A stretch of 50,718 nt of DNA from Sphingomonas sp. 37zxx (GCF_000786205.1 NZ_JROH01000025.1:1-50718), one strand, 5' to 3'. Positions 8,429 to 17,371 are shown, numbered from the stretch's first letter. A program made the numbers and translations. The notes: generated by a model from the sequence alone, not told the origin.

Positions 8429-10388
8429 CCTCCTCCAGCCGCGCGGCGTTTTGCTGGATGAAGGCGAAGCGGTGGGCGGGGTTGGTGCCCATCAGCCGAT
8501 CGACCAGATCCTTTACCTCGGCGCGCTCCTCATATTCCTGCGGCAGGGTAATACGCAGCAATCCTCGTGTCTTGGGGTCCATCGTCGTTTCGCGCAATTG
8601 CATCGGGTTCATCTCGCCCAGCCCCTTGAAGCGCGAAACCTCGACCTTCTTGCCCTTGAACACCGTGCGTTCGATCTCGGCGCGGTGGGCGTCGTCGCGG
8701 GCGTAGAGCGATTTGGCGCCCACCGTCAGCCGGTAGAGCGGCGGCTGCGCCAGATACAGGTGCCCGCGCTTCACCAGTTCGGGCATTTCCTGGAAGAAGA
8801 AGGTCATCAGCAATGTGGCGATGTGCGCCCCGTCGACATCGGCGTCGGTCATGATGATGATACGTTCGTAGCGCAGATTGTCGGGGATACAGTCCTTGCG
8901 GGTGCCACAACCCATCGCCAGCGTCAGATCGGCGATTTCCAGGTTCGCCATGATCTTGGCGCTGGTCGCGCTGGCGACGTTCAAAATCTTGCCGCGGATC
9001 GGCAGGATCGCCTGGGTCTTGCGGTCACGCGCCTGCTTGGCGCTGCCGCCGGCGCTGTCGCCCTCGACGATGAACAATTCGGTGCCCTTGGGATCGTCGG
9101 CCGAGCAATCGGTGAGCTTGCCGGGCAGCCGCAGCTTGCGCGCCGAGGTCGCGGTCTTGCGCTTCACTTCGCGCTCGGCCTTGCGCTTCAACCGCTCGTC
9201 CATCCGGTCGAGGACATAGCCGAGCAGCGCCTTGCCGCGCTCCATCCGGTCGGAGAGATATTGGTCGAAATGATCGCGCACCGCGCGCTCGACCAGGCCC
9301 GCCGCTTCGGGGCTGGTGAGCCGGTCCTTGGTCTGGCTCTGGAATTGCGGTTCGCGGATGAAGACCGACAGCATCAATTCGGTGCCGACCATCAGATCGT
9401 CGGCGGTGATGTCCTTGGCCTTTTTCTGCCCCACCAGATCGCCGAACGCGCGCAGCCCCTTGGTCAGCGCGGCGCGAAGCCCCGCCTCGTGCGTGCCGCC
9501 ATCGGGGGTGGGGATGGTGTTGCAATACCAGCTATAGGATGCGTCGGACCAGAGCGGCCAGGCGACCGCCCATTCGACGCTGCCCTGTTCGTCGGGGAAG
9601 GCCTGGCGTCCAGCGAAAAACTCGGCCGTCGCGCATTCGCGACCGCCGACTTGTTCCTTGAGGTGATCGGCTAGCCCGCCGGGGAATTGGAACACCGCCT
9701 CGGTAGGGGTGTCGTCCGAGATCAGCGCGGGCGCGCATTTCCAGCGGATTTCGACGCCCGCGAACAGATACGCCTTCGACCGCGCCAGCTTGTGCAGCCG
9801 CGCGGGCTTGAACTGCATCGCGCCGAAGATTTCGGGATCGGGGGTGAAGGCGACCGAAGTGCCGCGCCGGTTGGGCGTGCCGCCCATATGCTCGATCGGC
9901 CCGAGCGTCTGCCCCTGGCTGAAACGCTGGCGGTACAACTCACGCCCGCGCGCCACCTCGACCACGGTATCGACCGAGAGCGCGTTGACCACGCTGATGC
10001 CGACGCCGTGCAGGCCGCCCGAGGTGGCATAGGCCTTGCCGTTGAACTTGCCGCCCGAATGCAGCGTCGAGAGGATTACCTCGAGCGCCGATTTGTCGGG
10101 AAAGCGCGGATGCGGATCGACCGGGATACCGCGGCCATTGTCGACGATCGTCAGCCGGTTGCCCGCATCGAGCGTCACCTCGATCCGCGTCGCATGGCCC
10201 GCGACCGCTTCGTCCATCGCATTGTCGAGCACTTCGGCGGCGAGGTGGTGCAGCGCGCGTTCGTCGGTGCCGCCGATATACATGCCCGGGCGGCGGCGGA
10301 CCGGCTCCAGCCCCTCCAGCACTTCGATCGATGCAGCGTTGTAATCGGTGCCGGCGGTGACGGGTGCGGCGAAAAGGTCGTTGGACAT
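8412..10388 (-). CDS. parE: DNA topoisomerase IV subunit B
   Basis: The 658-residue type IIA topoisomerase ATPase subunit should pair with ParC to decatenate daughter chromosomes. It has a GHKL ATPase domain (Glu52, Asn56, DNGRGIP near 83-89, GGLHGVG near 124-130), a transducer domain, and a TOPRIM domain with EGDSAGG at 442-448 and a later DADVDG. The N-terminus with YIGGTDE and ALHHLAAEVLDNAMDE is more like alphaproteobacterial ParE than GyrB, and the short length agrees. It is divergent from the outer-membrane protein gene. The downstream serine hydrolase gene overlaps its stop codon. Confidence 0.92.
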   Translation of the reverse strand: MSNDLFAAPVTAGTDYNAASIEVLEGLEPVRRRPGMYIGGTDERALHHLAAEVLDNAMDEAVAGHATRIEVTLDAGNRLTIVDNGRGIPVDPHPRFPDKSALEVILSTLHSGGKFNGKAYATSGGLHGVGISVVNALSVDTVVEVARGRELYRQRFSQGQTLGPIEHMGGTPNRRGTSVAFTPDPEIFGAMQFKPARLHKLARSKAYLFAGVEIRWKCAPALISDDTPTEAVFQFPGGLADHLKEQVGGRECATAEFFAGRQAFPDEQGSVEWAVAWPLWSDASYSWYCNTIPTPDGGTHEAGLRAALTKGLRAFGDLVGQKKAKDITADDLMVGTELMLSVFIREPQFQSQTKDRLTSPEAAGLVERAVRDHFDQYLSDRMERGKALLGYVLDRMDERLKRKAEREVKRKTATSARKLRLPGKLTDCSADDPKGTELFIVEGDSAGGSAKQARDRKTQAILPIRGKILNVASATSAKIMANLEIADLTLAMGCGTRKDCIPDNLRYERIIIMTDADVDGAHIATLLMTFFFQEMPELVKRGHLYLAQPPLYRLTVGAKSLYARDDAHRAEIERTVFKGKKVEVSRFKGLGEMNPMQLRETTMDPKTRGLLRITLPQEYEERAEVKDLVDRLMGTNPAHRFAFIQQNAARLEEDAIDA

Positions 10389-10443
10389 GAGGCCGCTATA
10401 TCCTGCCGCGCGGGGAGCGGAAACCTAATCCGTGAACCGTGAT

Positions 10444-10513
10444 TGTGGCAAGGATGCCACAGTGTGGTCTCAATTTAGCGCTGCGATGCACCCAAACGCG
10501 GTTGAGCGCGTTT
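10444..10513. promoter_or_regulatory. Two small inverted repeats before the OMP gene
   Basis: The 169-bp gap between parE and the outer-membrane protein gene holds TGTGGCA-AGGA-TGCCACA (10444-10461) and AAACGCG-GTTGAG-CGCGTTT (10494-10513), both perfect 7-bp dyads. They could be operators or leader hairpins. No factor can be named, and a clear sigma-70 promoter is not evident. Confidence 0.35.
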
Positions 10514-10557
10514 GCGCCCCGTACCTAGTACCGTAACCATTAGAAGGATGTATCTGT

Positions 10558-11406
10558 ATGCGTAAGCGTATCCTGTCCGGCGCCGCTCTCGGCGTCGTTG
10601 CATTGCTCGCGACCTCGGCACCCGCATTCGCGCAGGACGCGCGTGGCGAAAGCCATTTTGACGGTCTGTATGTCGGCGGTTCGTTCGGCATGAGCGTGCA
10701 GCCAAACGACGTCAACGAGAGCATCTTGTTCGATCGCACCCTCGACGGCAATTTCAACGACACCGTCACGACGGTCGATGGTGCCAACGCTTTCGCGCCC
10801 GGCTTCTGCAACGGCGCAGCCAATGGTGCCACCCCAGCAGGGGCATGCCGCAACGACAAGGACGGCATGGAATATTTCGCGCGCGTCGGTGCCGATCACC
10901 AGATCGGTAACTTCGTCTATGGCGTGATGGGCGAATTCGGTAAGTCCGAAGTGCGCGACAGCGTGTCGGCATTCAGCACTACCCCTGCCAATTATGTCAT
11001 GACGCGCGAATTCGACTGGAATGCGTCGATCCGTGGCCGCGTCGGCTATGCAGCGGGCGGGCGTTCGCTGTTCTACGCAGCCGGTGGCCCGACCTATGCC
11101 CGGATCAACAACAGCTTCTCATCGACCAACACCGCCAACGCATTCGCGCTGGAAGATGCCAAGTCGAACAGCTGGGGCTATGCCGTCGGCGGCGGTCTTG
11201 AGCAGAAGATCGGCGACAATTTCTCGTTCGGCCTGGAATATATGTTCAACAACTATGTTGACGATGATTTCCGCGTCAACACCAGCGCGGGCACGGCACC
11301 AGCCAGCAACCCGTTCCTGTTGGGCGCAGGCAGCACCGATTTACGCCGCAGCGACAATGATTTCCGGTTTCACAGCATTCGCATGACGGGCGCATTCCGC
11401 TTCTGA
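10558..11406 (+). CDS. Outer-membrane beta-barrel protein
   Basis: The 282-residue protein has a signal peptide ending near APAFAQ (about residue 26). A mature part follows with alternating hydrophobic/polar strands, GG-rich turns and a C-terminal Phe (GAFRF), all typical of outer-membrane barrels. It resembles the opacity/OmpA N-terminal-like barrel family, with about eight strands expected. Its role (structural, adhesin or small porin) is not visible. An AGAAGGA ribosome-binding site precedes the ATG by about 9 bp. A strong terminator follows, so it is probably a single-gene unit. Mature-region codons give fewer Arg and more Asn than neighbours, normal for a barrel. Confidence 0.85.
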   Translation: MRKRILSGAALGVVALLATSAPAFAQDARGESHFDGLYVGGSFGMSVQPNDVNESILFDRTLDGNFNDTVTTVDGANAFAPGFCNGAANGATPAGACRNDKDGMEYFARVGADHQIGNFVYGVMGEFGKSEVRDSVSAFSTTPANYVMTREFDWNASIRGRVGYAAGGRSLFYAAGGPTYARINNSFSSTNTANAFALEDAKSNSWGYAVGGGLEQKIGDNFSFGLEYMFNNYVDDDFRVNTSAGTAPASNPFLLGAGSTDLRRSDNDFRFHSIRMTGAFRF

Positions 11407-11438
11407 TTTGCGAAGAGTATGAGTAGCGTAGCGTAACG

Positions 11439-11476
11439 AAAAACCCCGCCGGCCCATCAGGGTCGGCGGGGTTTTT
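11439..11476 (+). terminator. Intrinsic terminator after the OMP gene
   Basis: A GC-rich stem (AAAAACCCCGCCGGCC paired with GGTCGGCGGGGTTTTT) ends in five T residues. The flanking A and T runs make it able to act in both directions, serving the OMP gene and the convergent gcrA. Confidence 0.92.
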
Positions 11477-11526
11477 CTTGTCAGCGAGGAAAGTGCCGAT
11501 CGGTCATGCGACCGGCACCGCTGGGA

Positions 11527-12276
11527 TCAGCGGACGCGCGGGCCGCCATAGGGCAGCGGCGGCGGCGGGCGGCGATCGCGGCGCGGCAGCTGCGCCTGAT
11601 AGGCGTGGCCGCAATGAGCGACGCAATAGGGGAAGCCCGGGTTCACCTTGTCGCCGCAAAAGTGAAAGTCCGGCTCGCCAGGGTGGCCGATCGGCCATTT
11701 GCAGATGCGGTCGTTCAGATCGAGCAGCGACGTCTTGCCCGCGATCGCATCGGACGGGCGTGCCGGCACCAGGCGACGCGGCGGGGCCGGGGTCAGCGGT
11801 GCGCTGTTCTCGCCGGGGTTCTGTCGCAGGAAACCCCCGGGGCCGACCGAGCGCATGACCGGGGCTTTTACCGGCGCAGCAGCTTCATCCGCATCCGCAT
11901 CCGCATCCTCGTCATCGGCATCGTCGATTTCCGCCGAATCGATTTCGGGTTCATCCTCGACCGGCGCGGCGACCTGCTTGACCGGCGCTGGCTCCTTGGG
12001 GGCAGCTGGCGTCGGCGCGGGCGCTGCTGCCACAACCGGCGCGGCTGGCTTGGGTGCGGGCGGCGGTGGCGCTGCGGCGGGTGCCGGCGCAGCCTTGGCG
12101 GCGGCGGGTTCGGCGTTCTTCACCGGCGATGGGCGCGGCTTCAGTCCCAGACGATGCGCCTTGCCGATCACCGCGTTGCGGCTGACCCCGCCCAGCTCCT
12201 CGGCGATCTGGCTGGCGGTGCTGCCCGACTCCCACATCTTGGTCAGCGTCGAGATACGTTCCTCGGTCCAGCTCAT
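11527..12276 (-). CDS. gcrA: Cell-cycle regulator GcrA
   Basis: The 249-residue protein begins MSWTEERI and has the N-terminal helix-turn-helix with SASQIAEELGG-like and VSRNAVIGKAHRLGL segments, the hallmark of GcrA. In Caulobacter GcrA binds sigma-70 and activates promoters methylated by CcrM. A long Ala/Pro linker (about 50-120) leads to an acidic Asp/Ala repeat. The conserved C-terminal Cys/His region follows (CKWPIGHPGEPDFHFCGD, then GFPYCVAHC). Start at 12276 matches the family; a further ATG six codons upstream is possible. It is longer than Caulobacter GcrA because of the linker. Confidence 0.93.
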   Translation of the reverse strand: MSWTEERISTLTKMWESGSTASQIAEELGGVSRNAVIGKAHRLGLKPRPSPVKNAEPAAAKAAPAPAAAPPPPAPKPAAPVVAAAPAPTPAAPKEPAPVKQVAAPVEDEPEIDSAEIDDADDEDADADADEAAAPVKAPVMRSVGPGGFLRQNPGENSAPLTPAPPRRLVPARPSDAIAGKTSLLDLNDRICKWPIGHPGEPDFHFCGDKVNPGFPYCVAHCGHAYQAQLPRRDRRPPPPLPYGGPRVR

Positions 12277-12346
12277 TGCGTTCTTCTCTTCCATGCCGGC
12301 GGTGCCGGGTTGCGGGGGCGGGCACCGTCGACTAGGCGCATTAACG

Positions 12347-13177
12347 ATGGCAGACCAGCCCGACCCATTCCTATTCAAATTGCCCGCACCCGGCGTCCCG
12401 GTGTTTCGCGGGATCAATTGGGGTGGGCTCAAGACCTTGTATGTGAAGGAGGTGCGCCGCTTCTTCAAGGTCCAGTTGCAAACGGTGTGGGCACCGGCGA
12501 TTACCACCTTGCTGTTTCTGGTTATTTTCACCGTCGCTTTGGGCGGCGGCGGGAGATCGGTGATGGGCGTGCCCTTTGCCGAATTCATCGCGCCGGGGCT
12601 GATCGTGATGGGCATGCTGCAAAATGCCTTCGCCAATGCCAGCTTCTCGCTGTTGGTGGGCAAGATCCAGGGTACGATCGTCGATTATCTGATGCCGCCG
12701 CTGTCGACCGGGGAACTGCTGGCGGGGCTGGTGGGCGGCGCGGTGACGCGCGCGCTGTGCGTCGGCGGCGCGGTCTGGCTGGCGATGGCGCTATGGGGCG
12801 TCGATGTCACCCCGCGTCATGGCCTTGCGATTCTGTGGTTCGGGGTGGTGGGTTCGGCTTTCTTGGCGTTGCTTGGGGTGCTGACGTCGATCTGGGCCGA
12901 AAAATTCGATCATGCCGCTGCGGTGACCAATTTCGTGATCGCGCCGCTCGCCTTGCTGTCTGGCACTTTCTACTCGGTCGAATCGCTGTCGCCGGCGTTT
13001 CGCACCGTCAGCCAGTTCAACCCTTTCTTCTATATCATCAGCGGCTTTCGCTATGGTTTCCTGCAAACCGCCGATTCGAACGTGCTGTTCGGCGGCGGGC
13101 TGCTGGCGGTACTGACGCTGGCATTGGCGGGGTTTTGCTATTGGCTGCTGCGACGTGGCTGGAAGCTTAAGAACTGA
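12347..13177 (+). CDS. ABC-2 type transporter permease
   Basis: The 276-residue integral membrane protein has about six membrane segments and the ABC-2 permease pattern. An N-terminal amphipathic part (VKEVRRFFKVQLQTVWAP) precedes segment one, and the conserved FLSGTFY-like stretch appears as LLSGTFYSVESL, followed by NPFFYIISGFRYG. It resembles the YadH/NodJ permease group. No ATPase gene adjoins it, so its partner must be elsewhere. The ATG at 12347 was chosen because upstream in-frame codons lie antisense to gcrA and look non-coding. It is divergent from gcrA with 70 bp between starts. Substrate unknown. Confidence 0.87.
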   Translation: MADQPDPFLFKLPAPGVPVFRGINWGGLKTLYVKEVRRFFKVQLQTVWAPAITTLLFLVIFTVALGGGGRSVMGVPFAEFIAPGLIVMGMLQNAFANASFSLLVGKIQGTIVDYLMPPLSTGELLAGLVGGAVTRALCVGGAVWLAMALWGVDVTPRHGLAILWFGVVGSAFLALLGVLTSIWAEKFDHAAAVTNFVIAPLALLSGTFYSVESLSPAFRTVSQFNPFFYIISGFRYGFLQTADSNVLFGGGLLAVLTLALAGFCYWLLRRGWKLKN

Positions 13178-13222
13178 CGCCCATATTGACCCCCGGGGCC
13201 TCGCGCCTTTAAAGGACGATGC

Positions 13223-13245
13223 AGGCGGCCCGATGGCCGCCTTTT
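13223..13245 (+). terminator. Intrinsic terminator after the ABC permease
   Basis: AGGCGGCC-CGAT-GGCCGCCT forms a perfect 8-bp stem with a 4-nt loop and ends in TTTT. It separates the permease gene from argD. Confidence 0.8.
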
Positions 13246-13301
13246 CGCGTTTTGCCCCGGAGCTGTTTTCTACCCTGGATTTTTTTGAAGGAGTATCCCC
13301 A

Positions 13302-14492
13302 ATGTCGATGCCAGCGCTGATGCCCGTTTACCCACGGTGCGATGTGCGTCCGGTGCGCGGTGAGGGATGCTATCTGATTGGCGAACGCGGCGAGCGGTAT
13401 CTGGATTTCGCCAGCGGCATCGCGGTCAACGCGCTTGGCCACGGCCATCCGCATTTGACCAAAGCCATTCAGGATCAGGCAGCAACGCTGATGCATGTCA
13501 GCAACCTGTATGGCAGCCCGCAGGGTGAGGCGCTGGCGGAGCGGATTGTCGCCAATAGTTTTGCCGACACGGTGTTTTTCACCAATTCGGGGGCCGAGGC
13601 GATCGAGTGCGCGATCAAGACCGCGCGCCGCTATCACTACGCCAATGGCAATCCGCAGCGAAATACGCTGATCACCTTCGACACCGCGTTTCACGGGCGC
13701 ACGCTCGGCGCGATTTCGGCGACCAACCAGGCCAAGATGCGCGACGGGTTCGAGCCGCTGCTGCCGGGCTTTGCCTATGCGACGTTCAACGATTTGGCGG
13801 GCGCGCTGGCGCTGATCGACGATCACACCGCGGGCTTCCTGGTCGAGCCGGTGCAGGGCGAGGGCGGCATCCGCGTCGCCAGCCACGAATTCCTGCAGGG
13901 ACTTCGCAAGGCGTGTGACGAGCACGGCCTGTTGCTGGTGCTCGACGAAGTGCAATGCGGCTATGGCCGCACCGGCACATTGTTTGCGCATGAGCAATAT
14001 GGCGTGGTTCCCGACATCGTGTCGGCGGCCAAGGGCATTGCCGGCGGCTTTCCGCTGGGGGCGTGCCTGGCGACGCAGGAAGCGGCCAAGGGGATGGTGT
14101 TCGGCACCCACGGCAGCACCTATGGCGGCAATCCGCTGGGCATGGCGGCGGGATCGGCGATCCTCGACGTGATGCTCGAGCCCGGATTTTTCGAGCATGT
14201 GGCGACGATGGGCAACCGCCTGCGCCAGGGGCTGGAACAGATGATCCCCAACCACGACCATCTGTTCGAAAGCGTGCGCGGCATGGGGCTGATGCTGGGC
14301 CTGAAGCTCAAGAGCGATTGCCGGCAGTTCGTGGCGCATTGCCGCGACCATCATGGGCTGTTGATGGTGGCTGCGGGCGAGAATGTCGTCCGCATCCTGC
14401 CGCCGCTGGTGATCGAGGAAGCACATATCGCCGAAGCGATCGAAAAGCTGAGCGAAGCCGCACGGACCTTTGTGCCGGCGAGCAACGACTGA
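13302..14492 (+). CDS. argD: Acetylornithine aminotransferase
   Basis: The 396-residue class III aminotransferase makes N-acetylornithine from N-acetylglutamate semialdehyde in arginine biosynthesis, and often also serves succinyl-diaminopimelate in the lysine pathway. PLP-enzyme features include the NSGAEAIE segment, [22 protein letters not shown] and [14 protein letters not shown] with the Schiff-base Lys. Length is normal. The ATG at 13302 follows a good GAAGGAG site; more upstream in-frame codons run into the terminator. It heads the argD-argF-hslO run, a grouping seen in related alphaproteobacteria, although a palindromic repeat of about 135 bp separates it from argF. Confidence 0.95.
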   Translation: MSMPALMPVYPRCDVRPVRGEGCYLIGERGERYLDFASGIAVNALGHGHPHLTKAIQDQAATLMHVSNLYGSPQGEALAERIVANSFADTVFFTNSGAEAIECAIKTARRYHYANGNPQRNTLITFDTAFHGRTLGAISATNQAKMRDGFEPLLPGFAYATFNDLAGALALIDDHTAGFLVEPVQGEGGIRVASHEFLQGLRKACDEHGLLLVLDEVQCGYGRTGTLFAHEQYGVVPDIVSAAKGIAGGFPLGACLATQEAAKGMVFGTHGSTYGGNPLGMAAGSAILDVMLEPGFFEHVATMGNRLRQGLEQMIPNHDHLFESVRGMGLMLGLKLKSDCRQFVAHCRDHHGLLMVAAGENVVRILPPLVIEEAHIAEAIEKLSEAARTFVPASND

Positions 14493-14499
14493 CATCATG

Positions 14500-14635
14500 C
14501 TCCTCCCGGCGACGGGGAGGGGAACCATGCGTAGCATGGTGGAGGGGGGCTTCCCCCGGCCAAGCCGGTGCGATCGGGGCGATCCCCCTCCACCATCGGC
14601 TTCGCCGACGGTCCCCCTCCCCGTGCCGGGGAGGA
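14500..14635. repeat. Long palindromic repeat between argD and argF
   Basis: The argD-argF gap is filled by an imperfect palindrome. The outer arms read CTCCTCCCGGCGACGGGGAG and its near complement ending GGGGAGGA. The inner arms are GGTGGAGGGGG and CCCCCTCCACC, and each arm holds its own small hairpin. Such 'CTCCCCG' palindromes are dispersed elements in many sphingomonad genomes. Transcribed, it would make a large stem-loop inside the arginine operon. Confidence 0.8.
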
Positions 14636-14641
14636 TTTAGA

Positions 14642-15559
14642 ATGCGCCATTTCCTAGACCTGTCGTCCGCCGGCCCTGATGGGATCGCCGCGATCCTTGC
14701 CGATGCGCTCGATCGCAAGGCCGCCCGCGCCGCCTGGCCAAAGGGGCGCGCCGATGCCGATTCGCCGCTGGCGGGCCACACGCTGGCGATGGTGTTCGAA
14801 AAAAGCTCGACGCGCACGCGGGTGTCGTTCGACATGGCGATGCGCCAATTGGGCGGCAGCGCGCTGGTGCTCGACAGCGGCACCACCCAGCTTGGGCGCG
14901 GTGAGACGGTGGCCGATACCGCGCGCGTGCTGTCGGGCTATTGCGATGCGATCATGATCCGCACCGACGACCATGCCAAGCTTGAGGAAATGGCGCATTA
15001 CGCCAGCGTGCCGGTGATCAACGGCCTGACCGACCAGTCGCATCCGTGCCAGATCATGGCCGATCTGCTGACCATCCTCGAAAACGGCAAGGCGCTGCCC
15101 GGCCTGAAGGTCGCGTGGCTGGGCGATGGCAACAATGTGCTCGCCTCGATCGTCGAGGCCGCCGGGCTGATGCAGTTCGACGTCGTCGCCGCCTGTGCGC
15201 AGGGGTTTCAGCCATCGGACGAGGATATGGCGCGCGGGCAGGGCAGGGCGCGCTGTGTCGCCAACCCCGCCGAAGCCGTCGAGGGGGCCGACATCGTCGT
15301 CACCGACACCTGGATTTCGATGGGGCAGCTCCACGCCGAAACCAAGCTGGCGGCGCTGGCGCCCTATCAGGTCGATGCCGCACTGATGGCGCGCGCCAAG
15401 CCCGACGCCAAGTTCCTCCATTGCCTGCCCGCGCATCGCGGCGAGGAAGTGACGGCCGAGGTGATCGACGGCCCGCAATCGCTGATCTGGCATGAGGCGG
15501 AGAACCGGCTGCACGCACAAAAGTCGATCTTGCGCTGGTGCTTCGGGCAGGTGGGGTGA
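14642..15559 (+). CDS. argF: Ornithine carbamoyltransferase
   Basis: The 305-residue enzyme transfers a carbamoyl group from carbamoyl phosphate to ornithine, giving citrulline. Signatures are [10 protein letters not shown] (carbamoyl phosphate site), the HPCQ motif ([12 protein letters not shown]), DTWISMGQ and [11 protein letters not shown] with the catalytic Cys. Length is normal for a catabolic/anabolic OTC. The start at 14642 lies directly after the palindrome, whose terminal GAGGA serves as the ribosome-binding site. Reading upstream would translate the repeat. It follows argD and precedes hslO. Confidence 0.95.
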   Translation: MRHFLDLSSAGPDGIAAILADALDRKAARAAWPKGRADADSPLAGHTLAMVFEKSSTRTRVSFDMAMRQLGGSALVLDSGTTQLGRGETVADTARVLSGYCDAIMIRTDDHAKLEEMAHYASVPVINGLTDQSHPCQIMADLLTILENGKALPGLKVAWLGDGNNVLASIVEAAGLMQFDVVAACAQGFQPSDEDMARGQGRARCVANPAEAVEGADIVVTDTWISMGQLHAETKLAALAPYQVDAALMARAKPDAKFLHCLPAHRGEEVTAEVIDGPQSLIWHEAENRLHAQKSILRWCFGQVG

Positions 15560-15587
15560 CGTTGTAAGCATCGGCCCGCTTCCTATC

Positions 15588-15688
15588 TTCGTCGTTCCCG
15601 CGAAGGCGGGAACCCATATCCTCCACCGCTGCGCTTCTGGTCGACAGGTCAGCCAGTATGGATCCCCGCCTTCGCGGGGATGACGAGG
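15588..15688. repeat. Palindromic repeat, CGCGAAGGCGGG type
   Basis: Arms at about 15588-15616 and 15659-15687 share GTCGTTCCCGCGAAGGCGGG and its near complement. Each arm is itself a small palindrome (CCCGCGAAGGCGGG). A second copy lies at 18802-18876. Here it occupies the argF-hslO gap. Confidence 0.85.
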
Positions 15689-15713
15689 ACGTGGCCAAAA
15701 GGAGCGTTTGTTC

Positions 15714-16628
15714 ATGCCTGACCTGCCCACCTCGACCGACATCGACCGCGCGATCGGTTTCACCTTGCCCGATCGCCATGCGCGTGGGCGGATCGTTCGG
15801 CTGGGGCCGGTGCTCGACGAAATTCTGTCGGCGCATGCCTATCCGCCGCCGATCGAGCGGCTGCTGGCCGAGGCGCTGACGCTTACCGCGTTGCTCGGCT
15901 CGACGCTCAAGGACGCGGGCGGACAATTGACGATCCAGGCGCAGACCAAGGGCGGCGTCGTCAATTTGCTGGTATGCGATTACAAGGGCGGAGAGCTTCG
16001 CGGCTATGTCCAGTTCGATGCCGCGCGGCTGTCGATGCTGGGCAAGAACCCGTCGCTGTTTGCGCTGTTCAACAAGGGCTATCTGGCGGTCACCTTTGAC
16101 CAGGTGACCACCAACGAGCGCTATCAGGGCATCGTCCCGCTCGACGGCGAGACGCTGGGCGAGGTGATCGAGGCTTATTTCCTGCAATCCGAACAGATTC
16201 CCAGCCTGGTGCGGCTGGGGCTTGGGCGCGGCGACGATGGCAAGCTGATCGCGGGCGGGCTGTTCCTCCAGCATCTGCCCGAGGGGGAAGAGGGCCGCGA
16301 ACGGCTGCACACCCGGCTCGACCATCCCGAATGGAATAGCGTCGAGGCGTTGGCGGCGACGATGGGGGCCGACGAGCTGGCCGATCCGATGCTGTCGCTA
16401 GAGACATTGGTGTGGCGTTTGTTCAACGAGGAGCGCGAAGTACGGACGCTGACGGGCATCGCGCTGTCGCGCGGCTGCCGCTGTGATGCCGATTATATCA
16501 GCTCGGTGCTGGCCAAGTTCACGCCCGAGGATCGCGCCGAGATGGCCGATGAAAACGGCGTGATCGCAGTCGATTGCGCGTTTTGCGCGCGGAAGTTCCC
16601 GCTGCAACTGGACACCGGTGTGGCCTGA
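15714..16628 (+). CDS. hslO: Hsp33 redox-regulated chaperone
   Basis: The 304-residue protein is Hsp33, a holdase activated in the cytoplasm by oxidation and partial unfolding. The C-terminal zinc-binding cysteines are Cys255 and Cys257 (CRC) and Cys288 and Cys291 (CAFC), giving the CxC-X30-CxxC redox switch. The N-terminal domain (about 1-180) fits the family. I chose the ATG at 15714 with an AAGGAG site 11-16 bp upstream; a TTG six bases earlier is in frame but less likely. It sits behind argF and is probably part of that transcript, as in related genomes. Confidence 0.93.
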   Translation: MPDLPTSTDIDRAIGFTLPDRHARGRIVRLGPVLDEILSAHAYPPPIERLLAEALTLTALLGSTLKDAGGQLTIQAQTKGGVVNLLVCDYKGGELRGYVQFDAARLSMLGKNPSLFALFNKGYLAVTFDQVTTNERYQGIVPLDGETLGEVIEAYFLQSEQIPSLVRLGLGRGDDGKLIAGGLFLQHLPEGEEGRERLHTRLDHPEWNSVEALAATMGADELADPMLSLETLVWRLFNEEREVRTLTGIALSRGCRCDADYISSVLAKFTPEDRAEMADENGVIAVDCAFCARKFPLQLDTGVA

Positions 16629-16740
16629 AAAAGCTTGGGGGCGGGGTATTGCAACGCCTCGAAATGCTCCCACATGGCAATATTGTACGGTGCCGTAGGC
16701 TTATTGCCAGCGGCGGGTGGCGGGAACGGGAATCAAGGTG

Positions 16741-17163
16741 ATGCGAGGGATAGACGTGCGACGGATGCTGCGCCCGGCGGCGGTTGGTGCGCTGCTTTTG
16801 ACTGGTGCCGCCGTGGGGGCGGCTCCGGCACAAGCGCCGTCGCTGCGCGTTTTGGCGCAGATCGAGACGGGCCAGTGGCAATTGCGCGAAACCGGCGGCG
16901 GGACGACGCGCAGCGTGTGCGTGTCCGATCCGCGCGTGCTGTTGCAGTTGCGGCATGGTGGCGCGGCGCAATGTTCGCGCTTCGTGATCGACAATCAGGG
17001 CCAGCAGGGGACGGTGCATTACACCTGCGCCGGTGCCGGCCATGGCCGCACCACGATCAAGCTAGAGACGCCGCGGCTGATGAACATCACCACCCAGGGC
17101 GTAGTCGACGGGCTGCCCTTCGATTCGGCGATCGAGGCACGGCGGCTGGGCGATTGCACCTGA
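16741..17163 (+). CDS. Secreted DUF3617-like protein
   Basis: The 140-residue protein has a signal peptide (about residues 1-34, ending PAQA). A small periplasmic domain follows with GQWQLRETGG, two or three conserved Cys (VCVSDP, AQCSRF, YTCAGAG) and a GRTTIKLETPRL strand. The layout fits the DUF3617 family, whose function is unknown. Two ATG/GTG starts are possible; the ATG at 16741 was chosen because it leads directly into the signal peptide. A GTG 24 bp upstream is the alternative. The gene stands alone between hslO and the palindromes before queC. Confidence 0.7.
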   Translation: MRGIDVRRMLRPAAVGALLLTGAAVGAAPAQAPSLRVLAQIETGQWQLRETGGGTTRSVCVSDPRVLLQLRHGGAAQCSRFVIDNQGQQGTVHYTCAGAGHGRTTIKLETPRLMNITTQGVVDGLPFDSAIEARRLGDCT

Positions 17164-17202
17164 TGATGCCCCGCGCAGCGTTGCACCGATGACGATATCG
17201 GC

Positions 17203-17279
17203 CTAGTGGTCCGATTCTGACATTTGCTACCCCCTTCGGCTCAGTCAGGAGCAAATGTCAGAATCTCCAGGACCACTAG
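17203..17279. repeat. Palindromic element, CTAGTGGTCC type
   Basis: Arms 17203-17228 and 17250-17279 start and end with CTAGTGGTCC and GGACCACTAG. They share ATTCTGACATTTGCT, with one small insertion in the right arm. The loop is about 21 bp. It is the first of two neighbouring elements with the same architecture. Confidence 0.88.
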
Positions 17280-17292
17280 CAATAATGTGATT

Positions 17293-17371
17293 CTAGTGGA
17301 TTTTATGATTTTGACATTCGCAGCGAGAGCGTGCCGCAGAAGGGATGCGAATGTCAAAATCAATCCACTAG
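17293..17371. repeat. Palindromic element, CTAGTGGATT type
   Basis: Arms 17293-17322 and 17346-17371 run from CTAGTGGATT to AATCCACTAG and share GATTTTGACATTCGCA, again with a small insertion in one arm. It repeats the plan of the element 14 bp upstream (CTAGTGG, then GACATT, C or T, GC) but with different intervening bases. It ends 13 bp before the queC start codon. Confidence 0.88.

Noticed and set aside
8451..9674. 407-codon plus frame opposite parE
   Set aside because: It is antisense to conserved TOPRIM and GHKL coding sequence; no start signal or family match.
14500..14635. Possible attenuator for arginine biosynthesis
   Set aside because: The sequence is a dispersed palindrome type with no leader peptide or Arg codons, so a specific arginine attenuator is not supported.
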